From positions 190,273 to 254,272 of the forward strand of contig LUCM01006580.1 of the NCBI GenBank assembly GCA_008360955.1: 64,000 nt of DNA. Direction: 5' to 3'. Of this stretch, positions 48,279-60,175 are shown piece by piece. The notes beneath the pieces were generated by a model. That model ran no database searches and was not told the DNA's origin. It saw nothing but the letters and a program-made list of their open reading frames with translations. The stretch comes from Fasciolopsis buskii. Its lineage: Eukaryota; Platyhelminthes; Trematoda; Plagiorchiida; Fasciolidae. The position numbers were made by a program, and so were the translations under genes. Position 1 is the first letter of the stretch; every line of letters starts with the position of its first letter.

Positions 48279-49718
48279 TTGCTGACTACCCATTACCTGT
48301 TTTGGTCGCGCGCACTCCTCTAACCATGGGTGGCCCTCAAGAATCGTACGCGAATATCCAACGTGGGCAAATGAGTGCACGACGGTTTGATCGGGCGGGT
48401 GGACAAATCGAATTGGGTAGTACGGGCCCAAAAGTATTCTACGCAGGAGAGTGTATTTGGGTGGTCCACTCACGTTCTCTTCTGTCCGATACGGCAGGAT
48501 GCGAAGTGCCTGCAGCTATCCTTCCATAGTTGAAACGCGTCCGCGTCGCTCAGTTTATACCGGGAAAATAATATGCCGTTTTCCTGAATGACTGAGTAGA
48601 ATAACCGAATAATTGGGTTTTAGTAATCTGTCCTAACACAAATTATAACTTAAGAACAAAACGAATTACAACCGATTTGGATGACCACAAAATCAAACTG
48701 GGATGTACACCGGACGGATCACGGAGGTGTTTGAGGCAGACGGGTTGATGGATTGGTTGATCAAATGAACAAGTTTGTATGGAAATGGAAAAATCGACCA
48801 GTTAACTGATTAATAAAAATTTGATTGATTCACTCAAAGTTTGGTAAATGAATGTACTCAAAGTATCTTGGCCCGGTCACCGTAGATGATATTGTACCGG
48901 AAACCAGGCAGTAAAATAATCAAGAATTTCATGCGCCTAGTTACTGACGTTTGAGTCGGATGATGTGGACGACAATAAACTAACTGAAAGATACTCATCA
49001 AACAAGGACAAATTCAACACTTCTGCGGTTGTTGTACATGGAATTGCTATACGCATGTTTTCTGGCACACACGAAGACCGACAATACTTTACGGCAATCC
49101 ACGAAAAATGGTCAAACATTTTCTTTTACCAATCATAGTGCCTATATGTCCGTCTTCTAGTCATCCAATCCGTCCACCTCTCCTCGGGGAAAAACAGAAT
49201 ATTTTTCCAAATTCAATTTTTATCATTCAAACGTCCAAGGAGAAAGCGCTCCAGAATATTCAGATCAGGATAGCAAGAATATTGAAAATATTTAACAAAA
49301 TGAGTAACTTGGAGGGGGTTAACGATAAGCAGCGTGGTCACACGGCAAAAGAAGGACCAATTTTAGTCAATTTAAGGTTGAAAAAATTGCATATTTAATA
49401 AACCAAACATCGACTGACATTCTTTTGTCAGCAGCAAAACAGTTCCCAACCAATACCATCAGTTTTAAATAAAATCTATAGGAAGATTTTCCGAGAACCC
49501 CACCAGTGCAGTCGTTTGTGTTTGCTGCCGCGCCATCGACAAAGGCACTGACACAAGTGTTCACCTAATGGATCCCATGGCTTGTTCGCTGCGATTGATG
49601 TGACTTCTTTTGAAGAGTGAACTAAGATTTTTGTCAGCATTAGGTTTTGTTCACGAATGGAAGAACAAAATTTCGTCGGAAGCACAGGACCTCTTTCACA
49701 GTTACTGCCACTCTTCAG

Positions 49719-49808
49719 GAGGTGGATACCCGATACTCTTGTCCAACTGTTCCCATATATGTGCACTCTTTTATTAGTTTCTTGCTAGAATCTCAGCTGC
49801 ATTATTAG
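49719..49808 (+). CDS. Candidate terminal exon, 29 codons
   Basis: A strong acceptor (cacagttactgccactcttcag) is followed in phase 0 by EVDTRYSCPTVPIYVHSFIS and FLLESQLHY before TAG. A minus frame (49476-49766) overlaps. No poly(A) signal is close. Confidence 0.22.
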   Translation, partial: EVDTRYSCPTVPIYVHSFISFLLESQLHY

Positions 49809-49867
49809 GAGCTTGAACGTTAATTCATCCGTAGGCAAAATATACTACTGACATCAAACCTACTTAC

Positions 49868-49915
49868 ATTTTGGTCCTTGCACTTTCTCTCTCTCTCTCC
49901 AGACGTTGGGCTTGC
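49868..49915 (-). CDS. Candidate 48-nt minus micro-exon, phase 0-0
   Basis: On the minus strand a moderate acceptor (aaatttctcttgggtcag) and a near-perfect donor (aaaat/gtaagtagg) bound exactly 16 codons, ASPTSGERERKCKDQN. A GA microsatellite inside gives the ERER part, so repeat drift may have created the frame. The same frame is open beyond both ends. Confidence 0.25.
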
Positions 49916-50200
49916 CTGACCCAAGAGAAATTTCAGGCGAACCACGGTGTGATTTTTAAGTAGACTTATCATCCATTCCCTTTCCCTAAAGCATTGTAGT
50001 GCGAAACAGGTTCCTTCAAGCAATCCTCTCTAGTCAACATCCATAGTTGGCATAAGGCAAAGTTCAAGAAACAATGGAGCTCTCCAGAAATAGTAGTCTT
50101 CACCTATCGCGAAATTTGACACAAATGCGCATCTTGCTATCCGTGCTCGGGCGTGGTAATCAGGCTTTTTACTGTGACTTTTAAGGTTGATTTTCTGTAG

Positions 50201-50447
50201 TGACTCTATACATAATCTACTTGACACAATCCACTACAGCATTGCATATGCCTGCGTAGATAACCAGCCAATCAGAACCATGTCGACAGGCGGTCGTGAT
50301 GTTCAAACATACCTCGAATATTTTCGTTGTTGGACGGAATGGGTTCCACCAGTCGGGATTTCTCATGATCCGCAAGCAAACGCAAAATTTGCAAATAAAA
50401 TCCAGTTTTTCCAGTTTATTTTGCGTCGGATTCAGTGCAGTTTATAA
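50201..50447 (+). CDS. Candidate terminal exon, 81 codons, partly repeat-derived
   Basis: A good acceptor (ttaaggttgattttctgtag) opens a frame of 81 codons after one completing base: DSIHNLLDTIHYSIAYACVD, NQPIRTMSTGGRDVQT, then WTEWVPPVGISHDPQANAKF and a basic end before TAA. The central part matches the dispersed repeat at 31405, so the segment may be a remnant of a once-coding mobile or multicopy sequence rather than a host exon. Confidence 0.25.
50245..50370 (+). repeat. Diverged dispersed repeat, copy B
   Basis: Partner of 31405-31510 (see there). It keeps the longer form between ttggacggaatg and tcatgat. Confidence 0.6.
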
Positions 50448-51065
50448 TCTTCATCCGTGTGTCTCTACCGGTGGCTGGATTCCGTAAGACGATTTCAAGT
50501 ACACCTACCGCATTTTCCCAATGTCACTTGTGGTTGCAAGTGACCGACCGAATCGATACAAGATTGTCCCACATTATTCACATTTGGCACCTGTCTCGGT
50601 TATGAGCTGGCATTGAGAGATTGTGTGCCGTGTAAATCGAGCTTCTTGTACTCGGTATGCAACACGTTTATGCCTGTACTTTTGGGAAATGGACTGTTTG
50701 AATCCGTCTTATTCTGAATGCCTTGAAAACTCAATAAAAGTCAGTCTAATTGAAATGAAACATCTGATGAGTTGGTGGAAAGTGAAAAGCAAGAATGTTC
50801 ATGTTCCCCATTGCTGAATTGCTGAAAACCAATAGAAGCCTGGAAAAGTGGATCTAAGATTGCTGCGAACAGCTTGACGGAGACAATCTACTTGGTCCGG
50901 CAATTGGGTGACTAAGGAGAGAGAACCTTTTGATTGTGGATTCCGTACACTTGAGAACCTCGTAAATTAGGTCGATAATCTTTCAGATCGGAAACACACA
51001 TCACATTTGGGTGAAAACCGTTACAAGAAAGCTGATGTGATAAGATTTCTTCTGTGCTTGATTAG

Positions 51066-51194
51066 GTTCTAGGGTTCGGGCCCAGTTTAAATCACGTGAG
51101 ACGATTAGTAGGAGAGACTGTGCTAACGAAAAGCGTATCAGATCTGTACGGTTGGACAACTGTGTTTATTTCGCATCAGTATCAACTTTTTTGA
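51066..51194 (+). CDS. Candidate terminal exon, 42 codons
   Basis: An acceptor (gatttcttctgtgcttgattag) opens phase 0: VLGFGPSLNHVRRLVGETVL, TKSVSDLYGWTTVFISHQYQ, LF, then TGA. It is of mixed composition with no recognised domain. The supporting signal is moderate. Confidence 0.2.
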   Translation, partial: VLGFGPSLNHVRRLVGETVLTKSVSDLYGWTTVFISHQYQLF

Positions 51195-51199
51195 TCACC

Positions 51200-54100
51200 T
51201 AATAGACTGCAAATCAAAGAGAGTCTGTGCAGTTTTGGTCAGCAGTGGCTTAAATGTGACATCTTGATTCAAACATTATCGATCTTTTCGTAATGCCTTA
51301 TTTCCGACTTTTTCACCACTCTACGGATATTTATCCATAGATATGCGTTATCGCAGTCAACACTTCGTGAGTAAGGATATCATTTAATGTTGTGCATAAA
51401 TGTTACTGTGCAACTGATTACTCAAGTTTGATATTTATCAATGCTTTGTTGTGGTAAGCCAATCCACAAATCCTGTTATCGCGCTGAATCTTTTCACACA
51501 GTCACCTAGTAAACAAGCTGTATGAGTGTTGATTAGGTATCTGACCTCCAACCAGGAATTCGCGGTGCGGGACGCTTTTCCGATTAAAGGCTTTGATCAG
51601 CTTTTACTTAGCTACTGATCAAACTTGCGAGGCTTTATTTGTCGAAATGATGTTGTGATCATTCGTTCTCATTTTTCCCCGTATTTACGGAAAACACCGT
51701 AAGCATGTTTTGCCTACTGAAATGACCTAGAAGAACAGTTTTTAATCCATTGTAACGATTTCGCTAAGCAACTATCTATCTCAAATGGGAAATACAGCGG
51801 CATTTTGACCCTCTAGAGAAATCCTGGCTGTTGTATCGCATCTTCACAGGAAGAAAATCTTATGGGAAACACAATTACTCCAAAGAACTGGCCATAAATG
51901 TGAAATTTATTATCTGCTTCATAGCAGTGGGTGATATAAACGATAGGATGGAACAGATACACAAGTCAAAAAACGTGAACACTATTGTTGGTATCGCGAT
52001 TTTATAGGCTTGGTGACGCAATCCACTGGACAATGAAGACTTACCTCCCAGTCATAGTTTTTTACTATAGCAACTCACATGTGCAAGAAATCTAAGCCTG
52101 TTCTAGGACTAGGTCCGATTTTGAAAGCCAAGCTGTCAGTATCATTTGCCCATTAGATCTTCGTATCCCACAACGACAACATTTAGTCACTAGGCCAGAT
52201 GACATTTTGATTGTGTATCGCCGAAACCAGGTTGTTCTTCGTCGACAAGTTTTTATTTCCGTAGATGACAAATTCAATTGCTCGAATTCGGAATGAAGAG
52301 ACAACATTGCTGAGAACTGACGTTAGTTGCAGAAATTACCAACAAACTATTCTGTTCGTCTAGGTATATGATCATTTGCATCTGTTCTGACTAATGGTAA
52401 GTAATATCATTATGCAGTTTATTCTTTTTATTTTTTTTTTGTGTTGGTGATGGTGTGAGATTTTATTCGAATCAGACTTCTTTTTTTGCATGTCAGCCTC
52501 GGTGAATCTGGGCGTTCATCTTCGTAAAATCCCCATTACGACGAACCGGTTGAACAGAATGACAGTCTTTGTTGGGAACATGACTACTTCTGATCTCTCG
52601 GATATAGCCTCATTGTTTTAGTCATATTCCGATTGATAAAACTTTTCCCTATGCATTCTTCCCATTTCCAGCCTCTCAAAAACGTAAATAATTCCGGGTT
52701 CCGGAGCTAATTTGAAGAACACCGCTTCGAGCACATTTCGTTTAATTAGCGAGATTTGGTCAACTTGTTGTCTGCAACTAAGGCATACAAAACGTGAATT
52801 TCAAATATGACTTCAAATAAATAACATAGGATGGAAGATAATATAATTGAGTGATGTGGAATGCATTCCACTACACCCAAACCAAAGATTTTAAGTGAAG
52901 ACGTGGTTCGGAAGTGCAGTGACATTTGTGACTGATGGGTTAAACAGGTATTTTCAATCGAACAATACAAGAAGGAGACGAAAAAAGGGGGGATTTTAAC
53001 CCCTTTCATCATTTCTTTCAACCGCTTGATTAAAACAATCTGTACTATTTAATATGAGATGTTAAAATCTGGCAATATTGGTTTTTTCTATACTACCAAA
53101 GTGAATAAAAGCTGATCTCGTGTTTTAAATTTTCGGTTAAGTTCAGTTCGAGATTATATGCTGGTCGATTCGTATGTTATATTTTCTTTTGCTACGATGG
53201 CCTCATTCAATTAGAGCTAAAGAAATCCTTATCACATTCTTCGAGATTCAAACAAGAAAATAAAATTTCCAATGTCAGAAAAGACAAACCGAATACACCA
53301 GAAGACTCGGGTATGGCGATTCTAACAAATTGAGGAATGCCTCTAATCTGCAGAAATCATTACTATACCTGGCTGACTGCCTTTTAGAACCCATATTTCA
53401 CAAATAAACTACAAATAATTTGGTCAAATTTACACTCGGAAAGCACCAGCTTCACGTTTCGTTCTTACTGAAGCTCATCATTGGGCCATGTATTTCAAAG
53501 GACTCAGGTTTTGAACTTGAAATATCAAACTGTCTGACGGCAGTCAGTAGCACTCCACTACCAGCATCCGTCCCGACTAATCAGATTTACCCAGTTAAGT
53601 TTGTTCGGATGTCGTTTTCCATGACAGCCTGACCTGACTTGGTGAGAGGAATTTGGTTGGAATTAACGAGACATGTCTCGTGCATCCTTTCAAACTAACC
53701 GGACGGGAACTGGTGGGAAGGCCGGGTTCAAACCCTGGAGAATACGATGGAGGATATTTGCCATTGGTGAGCTCTAATAAAGACGAAGCTCCAGTCTCGT
53801 GTTTCCCGAGTGTATGAATGAGTACATGATCTGAGGTTTAGAAGTGAACTGTGAATTCCGAGTAGCAATCAATCAAGTCTAGAAAATACCAATCCCAAGC
53901 ACAACTTGCAATTTGTTGCATGCTATGTACAGAAAAATCTTTACTGGTAGATACTAGCGTGCTGCTTATCTAGTGACTGTTAGCCCCAACACCAGATCAG
54001 TTCAGCATTGTTAGATAAGTGCCTCCGACGATGGGGCAAAATCCACGATAGCACAAAAAACGTGGACAACGTTTCCTATTGGATAGGACACCAAATGGAA

Positions 54101-55320
54101 TGTGACGGTAGTTTGCGATGAAAAATGTTTATTGTAGCTGAGTGTTGGTAAATTCAAGGACCAAGCTAAATGTGTGTCTTCAGACGTTCGGCGGTGAATG
54201 TGTTCCAATTTGTGGACGGAGAACTGTCGATAGGTGTTTTGGAGGGGAATTGCATAGCCAACCTCACGGGTGATACGATGAACGACTTATTTTTTCCGTG
54301 ACACTGAAAATCTTAGAGCAATCCATATTATTCTAATACAAAGTAAATGGGATACTAGAAATCAGTCACCATATCGCGTGACTGTTATGCCAGACTATCA
54401 CGAATAGGGATTGGCCTGTTCACCAATCGGAATCGAACCCCATTTAAAATATTTCAGATTTATTGGCCAAGTGTTGATTACATATAGTTGAAAATAAGTC
54501 TACAATAGGCCAAATGATTTAAAATCTGTCATTTTTAATGGACAGCGAGATTTCATAGTGGAGACCATTTGGCATTTGATTGGAATTAAGCTCGAGCGTA
54601 CTCTCAGTTGACAATTGCAAACGAGATTTCATTGCTTAACTAAGCTAAAGTTTTAACCATTAGTTCATACTGGGACGGAATTGCATCACATTGCTAAATC
54701 ATCGAACCATCTGCTCAGGGTGATTACACTAATTTTACTCGACTGTGTGCCATACTTGATTCTTTTCAAGGATTGAATTACTTTGGCTATCACATACATC
54801 CACTTAACTGCATGAGGGATTACTTTTTCGGAAGAATACGATGACATAAACTAGGTGAAAAAAGTCCAACTATTTGCTCATCCGTGTTCGTGCTCTTCAA
54901 GTTACTGCTTTCAAGATACGTTGTTGGTTTCCGTGCTACCTGTCCAGTTTGTATGAATAAATATTCCCGCTCTGTGCTGACTTGGTCTATGCCAAATAAA
55001 TTTTTTATTGAATTCACGTGATCAGAATGTCTAATCTGTTCGGTCTCCCGTTGAACAGGGATGAATGTCAAAACCTCGTTTTTCTCAGCACTCGATCCCA
55101 ATTCGTTGAATGTATCTTCATTGCAGACTGTTTACCGCTTGTCTGGATAAGACATGTGAAATATTTTTAGTAGCGATCTTTCTGTTTACCGAAGTTATAG
55201 ATGGAAAACTGTCATCTGCCTTGTTATATCAGAAGACTGGCCGCAAATGATTGCTTTGCAAACTCTCATTTCGACCTTCGAGAAACAATTTACCAGTTAT
55301 CATCTTATCAAGTTCTACCT
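51200..55320. other. Unique stretch, no supportable gene
   Basis: A frame at 53420-53632 (70 codons) includes LKLIIGPCISKDSGFELEIS but lacks a good acceptor. A tRNA B-box-like motif (gggttcaaaccc) at about 53730 and one on the minus strand at about 54430 (ggggttcgattccg) have no matching A box. A perfect-looking minus donor (gggag/gtaagtc, about 52046) has no open exon behind it. Confidence 0.4.
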
Positions 55321-55332
55321 TCGTTTTTCCAG

Positions 55333-55503
55333 TTTTATCATATTAGGGTTTCTTTATTCTTAATAGTCCTGACATCACTAGGCTTGGCTGATCTAGTTTT
55401 GAAGCTTTGTACCCGCCGCAAACTCAGAACAATTCACAAAATTCCTGCTGGCATTCTACACGCACTGAATCCTGACCTCACCACAACCCAATCTCATAGA
55501 TGA
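55333..55503 (+). CDS. Candidate last exon: transmembrane segment plus basic tail
   Basis: An excellent acceptor (ttctaccttcgtttttccag) opens phase 0 for 56 codons to TGA. The frame begins FYHIRVSLFLIVLTSLGLAD with a hydrophobic run of about 18 residues that could span a membrane. It continues LVLKLCTRRKLRTIHKIPAG and ILHALNPDLTTTQSHR, a basic then polar tail as on the cytosolic side of a single-pass protein. An AATAAA follows 85 bases after the stop. The same frame is open upstream to an ATG at 55201, so a 100-residue intronless small protein is an alternative. The family is unknown. Confidence 0.38.
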   Translation, partial: FYHIRVSLFLIVLTSLGLADLVLKLCTRRKLRTIHKIPAGILHALNPDLTTTQSHR

Positions 55504-55587
55504 ATCGGGTCCTTGTATTCTGTGTACTGTTGTTCAGTTTCTTAGACAAGTCCAACCAAACACGAATGTCATTTTCTGAAAAATCAA

Positions 55588-55593
55588 AATAAA
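55588..55593 (+). terminator. Poly(A) signal AATAAA after the 55333 exon
   Basis: The hexamer in aaatcaaaataaaacc lies 85 bases downstream of the TGA at 55501, a normal distance for a short 3' UTR. Confidence 0.3.
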
Positions 55594-56608
55594 ACCAATT
55601 TGATCCAAGCCGAACCGGATAGAGAAGACAATTCAAAACAATGATACTAAAACATTTAATACAACAAATTGAAGCACAATAGTAATATTGGTGCTTGAAA
55701 TAGTAATACGGAAATGGACCAATGGGATTACAAGACGGTACGGATAGCGAGTATACAACTGCTGACAAGGAGAAGAGTAAGGTGGCTTTACTTTGTCATT
55801 GTCCAAGATTTCGGTCGTACACTTTCTTTCATTTATCCTATCAAACATGAATGTTATTTGGTCTAAGTGCAAAACATGTACTAGTCTAAAATCATACATT
55901 GACGAAGCAATATCGCCCAAATGCGGTGAATTTTGTATGCAATGGTAATCTTAAGTGGCACAAACCAACGTTCAAACAGATTTCTTGGAATCAGGAATGA
56001 ATAAGATTGGAATTCCCGTATGCAATTAAATGACAATGGGTCAATTCAACATTCTAAGCCCCCAGTTCAACATGGATTGCAGATCATCAATGCAAAAATG
56101 ATAATATATGGTGCCTCATGTGCAAAATCGATGATTTTTAACCATAACATTTATTGAATAAGCAGGCAACTATTTGGGATGTTTGTGATTTTGTTTTATG
56201 CATCCACATCGTTTTCGGATTGGCTCCTAGACAAATTTTGTCTCGCACATTTTGACTCGAATATCTGACTGATGCATCGGCCTTCATAGACCACTGGTTG
56301 CTTAACACTGATCGAGAATTTCCTTAGTCCGAGTTGTACTGGTCAAATGTTCGTATTTCCTGAAGAATTAAATGTTCAGGACTTTGCAATAGAAAAATCA
56401 AGCGTTAACAGCCTTTTGCAAGTGTATTTCTTGGTTTAAATTAAATAAATTTTGGTACCATAGAAATGGATTTGCATCGCCTCGTCTGTACTCGAGCTTG
56501 GCCGTGATTTTTACCACACTGAGTTCTTGTTTCTAATGTTATATTTGGGCAATTTTTTACACAAATACCTTCACTAAGTTTATCCCTTAGTGTGTACAGT
56601 TTAAATAG

Positions 56609-56637
56609 TGTATGTGTGCGTGTGTGCGTGTGTGCGT
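56609..56637. repeat. (TG)n microsatellite, interrupted
   Basis: TG dinucleotides with regular CG interruptions (tgtgtgcg repeated). Confidence 0.85.
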
Positions 56638-56762
56638 AACACGTACAAGTTGGAGAGAGAAAAAAGATCTCTTCCTCCTCTTCGATTGATTTTAAAACTT
56701 CCGTTGAATGTACGCGAGAATGGATGAAACAGTGATTGATAATCTCAGTTTTTTCTTCTCAG

Positions 56763-56870
56763 GAAATTCTGGCCATGTGTCTGATGAAAGACTCATTCTG
56801 TAGTGTGCAAGCATGTCGGTTGTTCAGAGATATCCCTCATGTGAAGCGTGCACTAATTGTTCAGTATTAG
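56763..56870 (+). CDS. Candidate last exon, 35 codons, helix-like
   Basis: A textbook acceptor (aatctcagttttttcttctcag) opens phase 0 for 35 codons: EILAMCLMKDSFCSVQACRL, FRDIPHVKRALIVQY, then TAG. The two other frames close quickly. The composition (Cys, Leu, Ala, charged residues) looks like a helical repeat or C-terminal region. A donor-like cat/gtgaag inside could shorten it. No family is recognised. Confidence 0.33.
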   Translation, partial: EILAMCLMKDSFCSVQACRLFRDIPHVKRALIVQY

Positions 56871-57368
56871 AAAGCCAAGGAACTTCAACACACGAAAGCG
56901 AAAAAACAAACCAGTGCTCCGAGCAGCGTTAAATCCTAGTGATATTGACAACTCCTGCCTATCAATCACTGGCGTCTTTTGCTCACTACGCTGGGTTCCT
57001 TTCTCTGACTGATGCCCAAACAATTAGCTACTATCTTTTAATCCTCACAAAATTAAAGTATGGAGTCGTGATACTTAATCACATTCATACATGTTGGTCG
57101 CAGCAAAAAGTTATTAGAAGAAGAGCAAAATCTTCATTCCTCTCCATGATTGGTAGAATGAAAATTACGGAATTCCATTCAAAGAGATGCATACAAATAT
57201 CGAGAGCAACATGCGTTAGTCATTGATTGAAGCATAAATAAGCATGGAAAGAATAGGGACAACGAGATGATTTTAAGTTTACTGGCTCGATTCTGCTTCG
57301 TTTCGTTGATCTCCAGACTCCAAAAGTTCCAGTGTTGCCAGTTTTTTTCTGATATCCGTTTCCTGGTG

Positions 57369-57392
57369 TTATATATATATATATATATATAT
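57369..57392. repeat. (TA)n microsatellite
   Basis: A perfect TA run just before the pyrimidine tract of the next exon candidate. Confidence 0.9.
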
Positions 57393-57415
57393 TGATGTTC
57401 CCTTCCTTAACTCAG

Positions 57416-57518
57416 GTTCAACAGGATAGCGTTCGCCTGTTCTCTGAGCTGGAGAAGTGGATGACAAACTTTTCATCACGAACGGATTTGATATCATCGA
57501 TGCGATGGTCTTGTGGCT
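57416..57518 (+). CDS. Candidate internal exon, 34 codons, helical
   Basis: A strong acceptor (gatgttcccttccttaactcag) and a donor (tggct/gtaagatg) bound 103 nt, open from phase 0 to exit phase 1. The frame reads VQQDSVRLFSELEKWMTNFS and SRTDLISSMRWSCG. The LFSELEKWM stretch is amphipathic and resembles helix A of spectrin-like repeats, where a conserved Trp sits in this spacing, but one short exon cannot establish that. The frame remains open past the donor to 57610. Confidence 0.37.
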
Positions 57519-57779
57519 GTAAGATGGAGCATCAATGTTATTACAAACAGTACAGAAATAAAAAAGCAAGCAACTGGGTGGAATGGTTGAATCCACACAG
57601 ATCAACATGAAAGTTGACTGTTAAAAAGATATTTCTTCCCCGAACCATACAAGCTTACGGCTGGATGAATGGATTGTGGTGTCTAGGAAGTGTTCTAAGA
57701 AGACCATTGTCACTTGAACGATGATGGTCATCAGGGATGTTCCAGCGTAATAACAACTCATGCTAGTTTATATATTATC

Positions 57780-57800
57780 ACATACATATATATATATATT
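57780..57800. repeat. (TA)n microsatellite, short
   Basis: AT alternation with one C interruption. Confidence 0.8.
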
Positions 57801-60110
57801 AGAAACTCGAGAGGTGACTTCTCGTCGCCAGTATTCTCTCCTCGACTCACTTTCTGATGCAATATGAGTGCATCAGGAAAAAATATGAATGGTCCTTGAT
57901 CAGCCCTATTAAAAATTTAATGTGTACCTATGAATGGTTGAATTCGCTCGACTTTTGAAATCTAGGTAAAACAACTATCAACAATAATCCTTCTAGGTTC
58001 TGTCTTTTAGATGATAGTAGTTAGCATGAAATCAGGTGACTTATAAAAAATATTTTCTCATTACCTTTGTCCGTTGGTATGGTGTGAATAAGACTGCCAT
58101 TTCTGTGATATTTTACGGAAAATGTACAGCACGCTTATACGTTGCAATTAATAGTCTATCGGATGGGAAGACACACCGAAGATTTTGTTTCCTATCAAAA
58201 AACTACATTGAAAGTCCCCTCTCTCTTAATGACTTATGCATTACTGCAAAAATTCGAATAAGTATGTAATGTTTCAGACATGAACTGATGTGAATCACAC
58301 ATTGCACATGCAATGAAAAATATCACTGTCAATGTTTTTCTTAGGATGGATTTCAACTTTTCCATTGAATGGTTTTGCTGATGAGTAGTACATGGTGCAC
58401 CACGATTGACAAAACAATGCCTTGTGTGTTTGTGTGGGAAAGGTTCATTTTAATTTGTTCTTTCGGATAAGAAATTAGCAATTTTATTCTCCGTCATGAT
58501 ATAGTTTGTCAAGTGCCAGTGACAATCTTACTAATGGATTCAAATCAAAGGCACTCTACCTAATGCTTAGCATAAATAATCACTTACTAAATTATTTTTG
58601 GCGTCCACTCTAAGTGTTGACCTGAAAATATGAGTATTCTTCATTATAATATGGTTCGAATAGTGACAAGTCTGCACGCGAGTCACGTGATTCACTTCAG
58701 CATACGGTAACAAGGAGGTTGTGAGGTGCCATTATCGGACCTAATTGTGTAAGGGTAGATATTGGGTGAAGCGTTTACTTAGTTTTGAGCTAAAGCTATG
58801 TTTTCTTTCGTGTTGTCTATTTCAAACCGTGCCGTGCGTGAAGACCACGTGCATATTATGTCACTGCTGTCCGCAACCACGGCCAGCCAACCGATCAAAT
58901 TGGGGACAAATCACGAACGAGAAAAGCGAACATTCCGTGACAATCATTCCCCCAAAGCTATTCCGTCATTATTGTCTTTGTGTAGTTAATACATATATAT
59001 GTCTACAGAATGGGATTTCTATGGTTACGAATGTGCTTGGAAGATCATTTAATATTCTCGTGAATACTAAGAATGATTTCATACAATCTCTTGAGGATCC
59101 AATTTAGAATCTGATGAAAAATGCCAATTTGAAATGGAGTGCCGAGCGGCAGTAATTGAGAACCCGGTCGTGTGCCAAGTAAATAAACTGTGCCGGGACT
59201 TTCCCTTGCCACGGTCTCCTTATTGTTTCTAGTTCTATAGTCTGGGATTGGACCTATTCAAATTATTGCTGACCATTCGTCTCAATACGCTGTTATCGTC
59301 GATCACAGTGGGTGTTATTGATTGGAGTAGAAGTATTCTCTGACACTGACCCTGATGTCGATAGGTTGGAAGAACCCATTTTGCCTGTAAAAGAAAACTG
59401 AATAATCTAACATCTGGTGTCCCAATAAATTCGAATAGGTGGACACGAAGTTGTTAACTGAATTGATTCGATGGTTGAACGTTTAAATAATAACAAGGAG
59501 GACTAACGGATTGCTGATTCCTGCTTAGGTCGTCTTACGTATTTTCTTGATATTAAAACCGGCTGACCATAACCCTAGGGACGCCACTTGACTACTCAAT
59601 GTCTGATTTCCGCAGTACCGAATAGCTTTTTTTCGAAATAAAAGTTTAGTTTTCTTGACTAACGAAAAGAAAAGCCCCAATTATTTCCCCATTCTATGAA
59701 TGGGGCATATGCGCAATCATAACATTTTTCAAGTAGCAATCACATTCCGATCAATCCGCGAACATTAACCAATGACAGACACGTATATTCTACACCAACA
59801 TGCATTCAAAACGCGTGCTTCCAGGAACCAATGACTTCACTGCATATCACTTTCCACATTGACCAACGAATGGTGATATATGGCCTGTTCTTTTCACTCC
59901 ACAGCATCAACCAGTCAGCCTCTTGCATGTGACCCAGTTCATCCCGTCACTTCGTACGTCACACTAAGAAATCAATAGCAACCCCAGGTGTTTGCTTTCC
60001 CTTTTTCATGGTAAATAACGTGCCAATTTCGGGTTTAACTTAAAGGCCGTTCTCCTACATGTACCTGAACAATCACTCACTCGTTGAAGATGAACCAAAC
60101 GGTTTTGCTC
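57801..60110. other. Unique stretch, weak splice-bounded frames only
   Basis: Acceptor-like sites at 59008 (32 codons to TAG at 59107, ending NDFIQSLEDPI) and 59904 (ttcttttcactccacag, 23 codons to TAG at 59978) open short frames that chance could explain. No repeats beyond a short AT run. Confidence 0.4.
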
Positions 60111-60112
60111 AC

Positions 60113-60175
60113 CTACAACATGTTTATTATCAAGTAATCGATCATTGGTGTTTATCTTTGATGATTCTGTGGGAA
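60113..60175 (-). CDS. Candidate 63-nt minus exon, phase 1-1
   Basis: On the minus strand a weak acceptor (cacttcggcacaaacag) and a good donor (ttgtag/gtgagc) bound 63 nt: two completing bases, 20 codons (PTESSKINTNDRLLDNKHVV) and one base. A second AG nine bases in (ttcccacag) could be the real start. The segment is polar and unrecognised, and the frame is open past both ends (60006-60197). Confidence 0.2.

Noticed and set aside
52364..52396. 33-nt segment between tctgttcgtctag and gtaagtaat, a possible micro-exon
   Set aside because: All three frames contain a stop codon.
53640..53830. B-box-like gggttcaaaccc as a tRNA gene
   Set aside because: No A box at tRNA spacing and no cloverleaf.
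58377..58420. CTGATGAG core suggesting a hammerhead ribozyme, as found in some fluke SINE-like elements
   Set aside because: The required GAAA and flanking stems are absent here and at the other CTGATGA words I checked (for example 15482, 28335, 50764, 56781).
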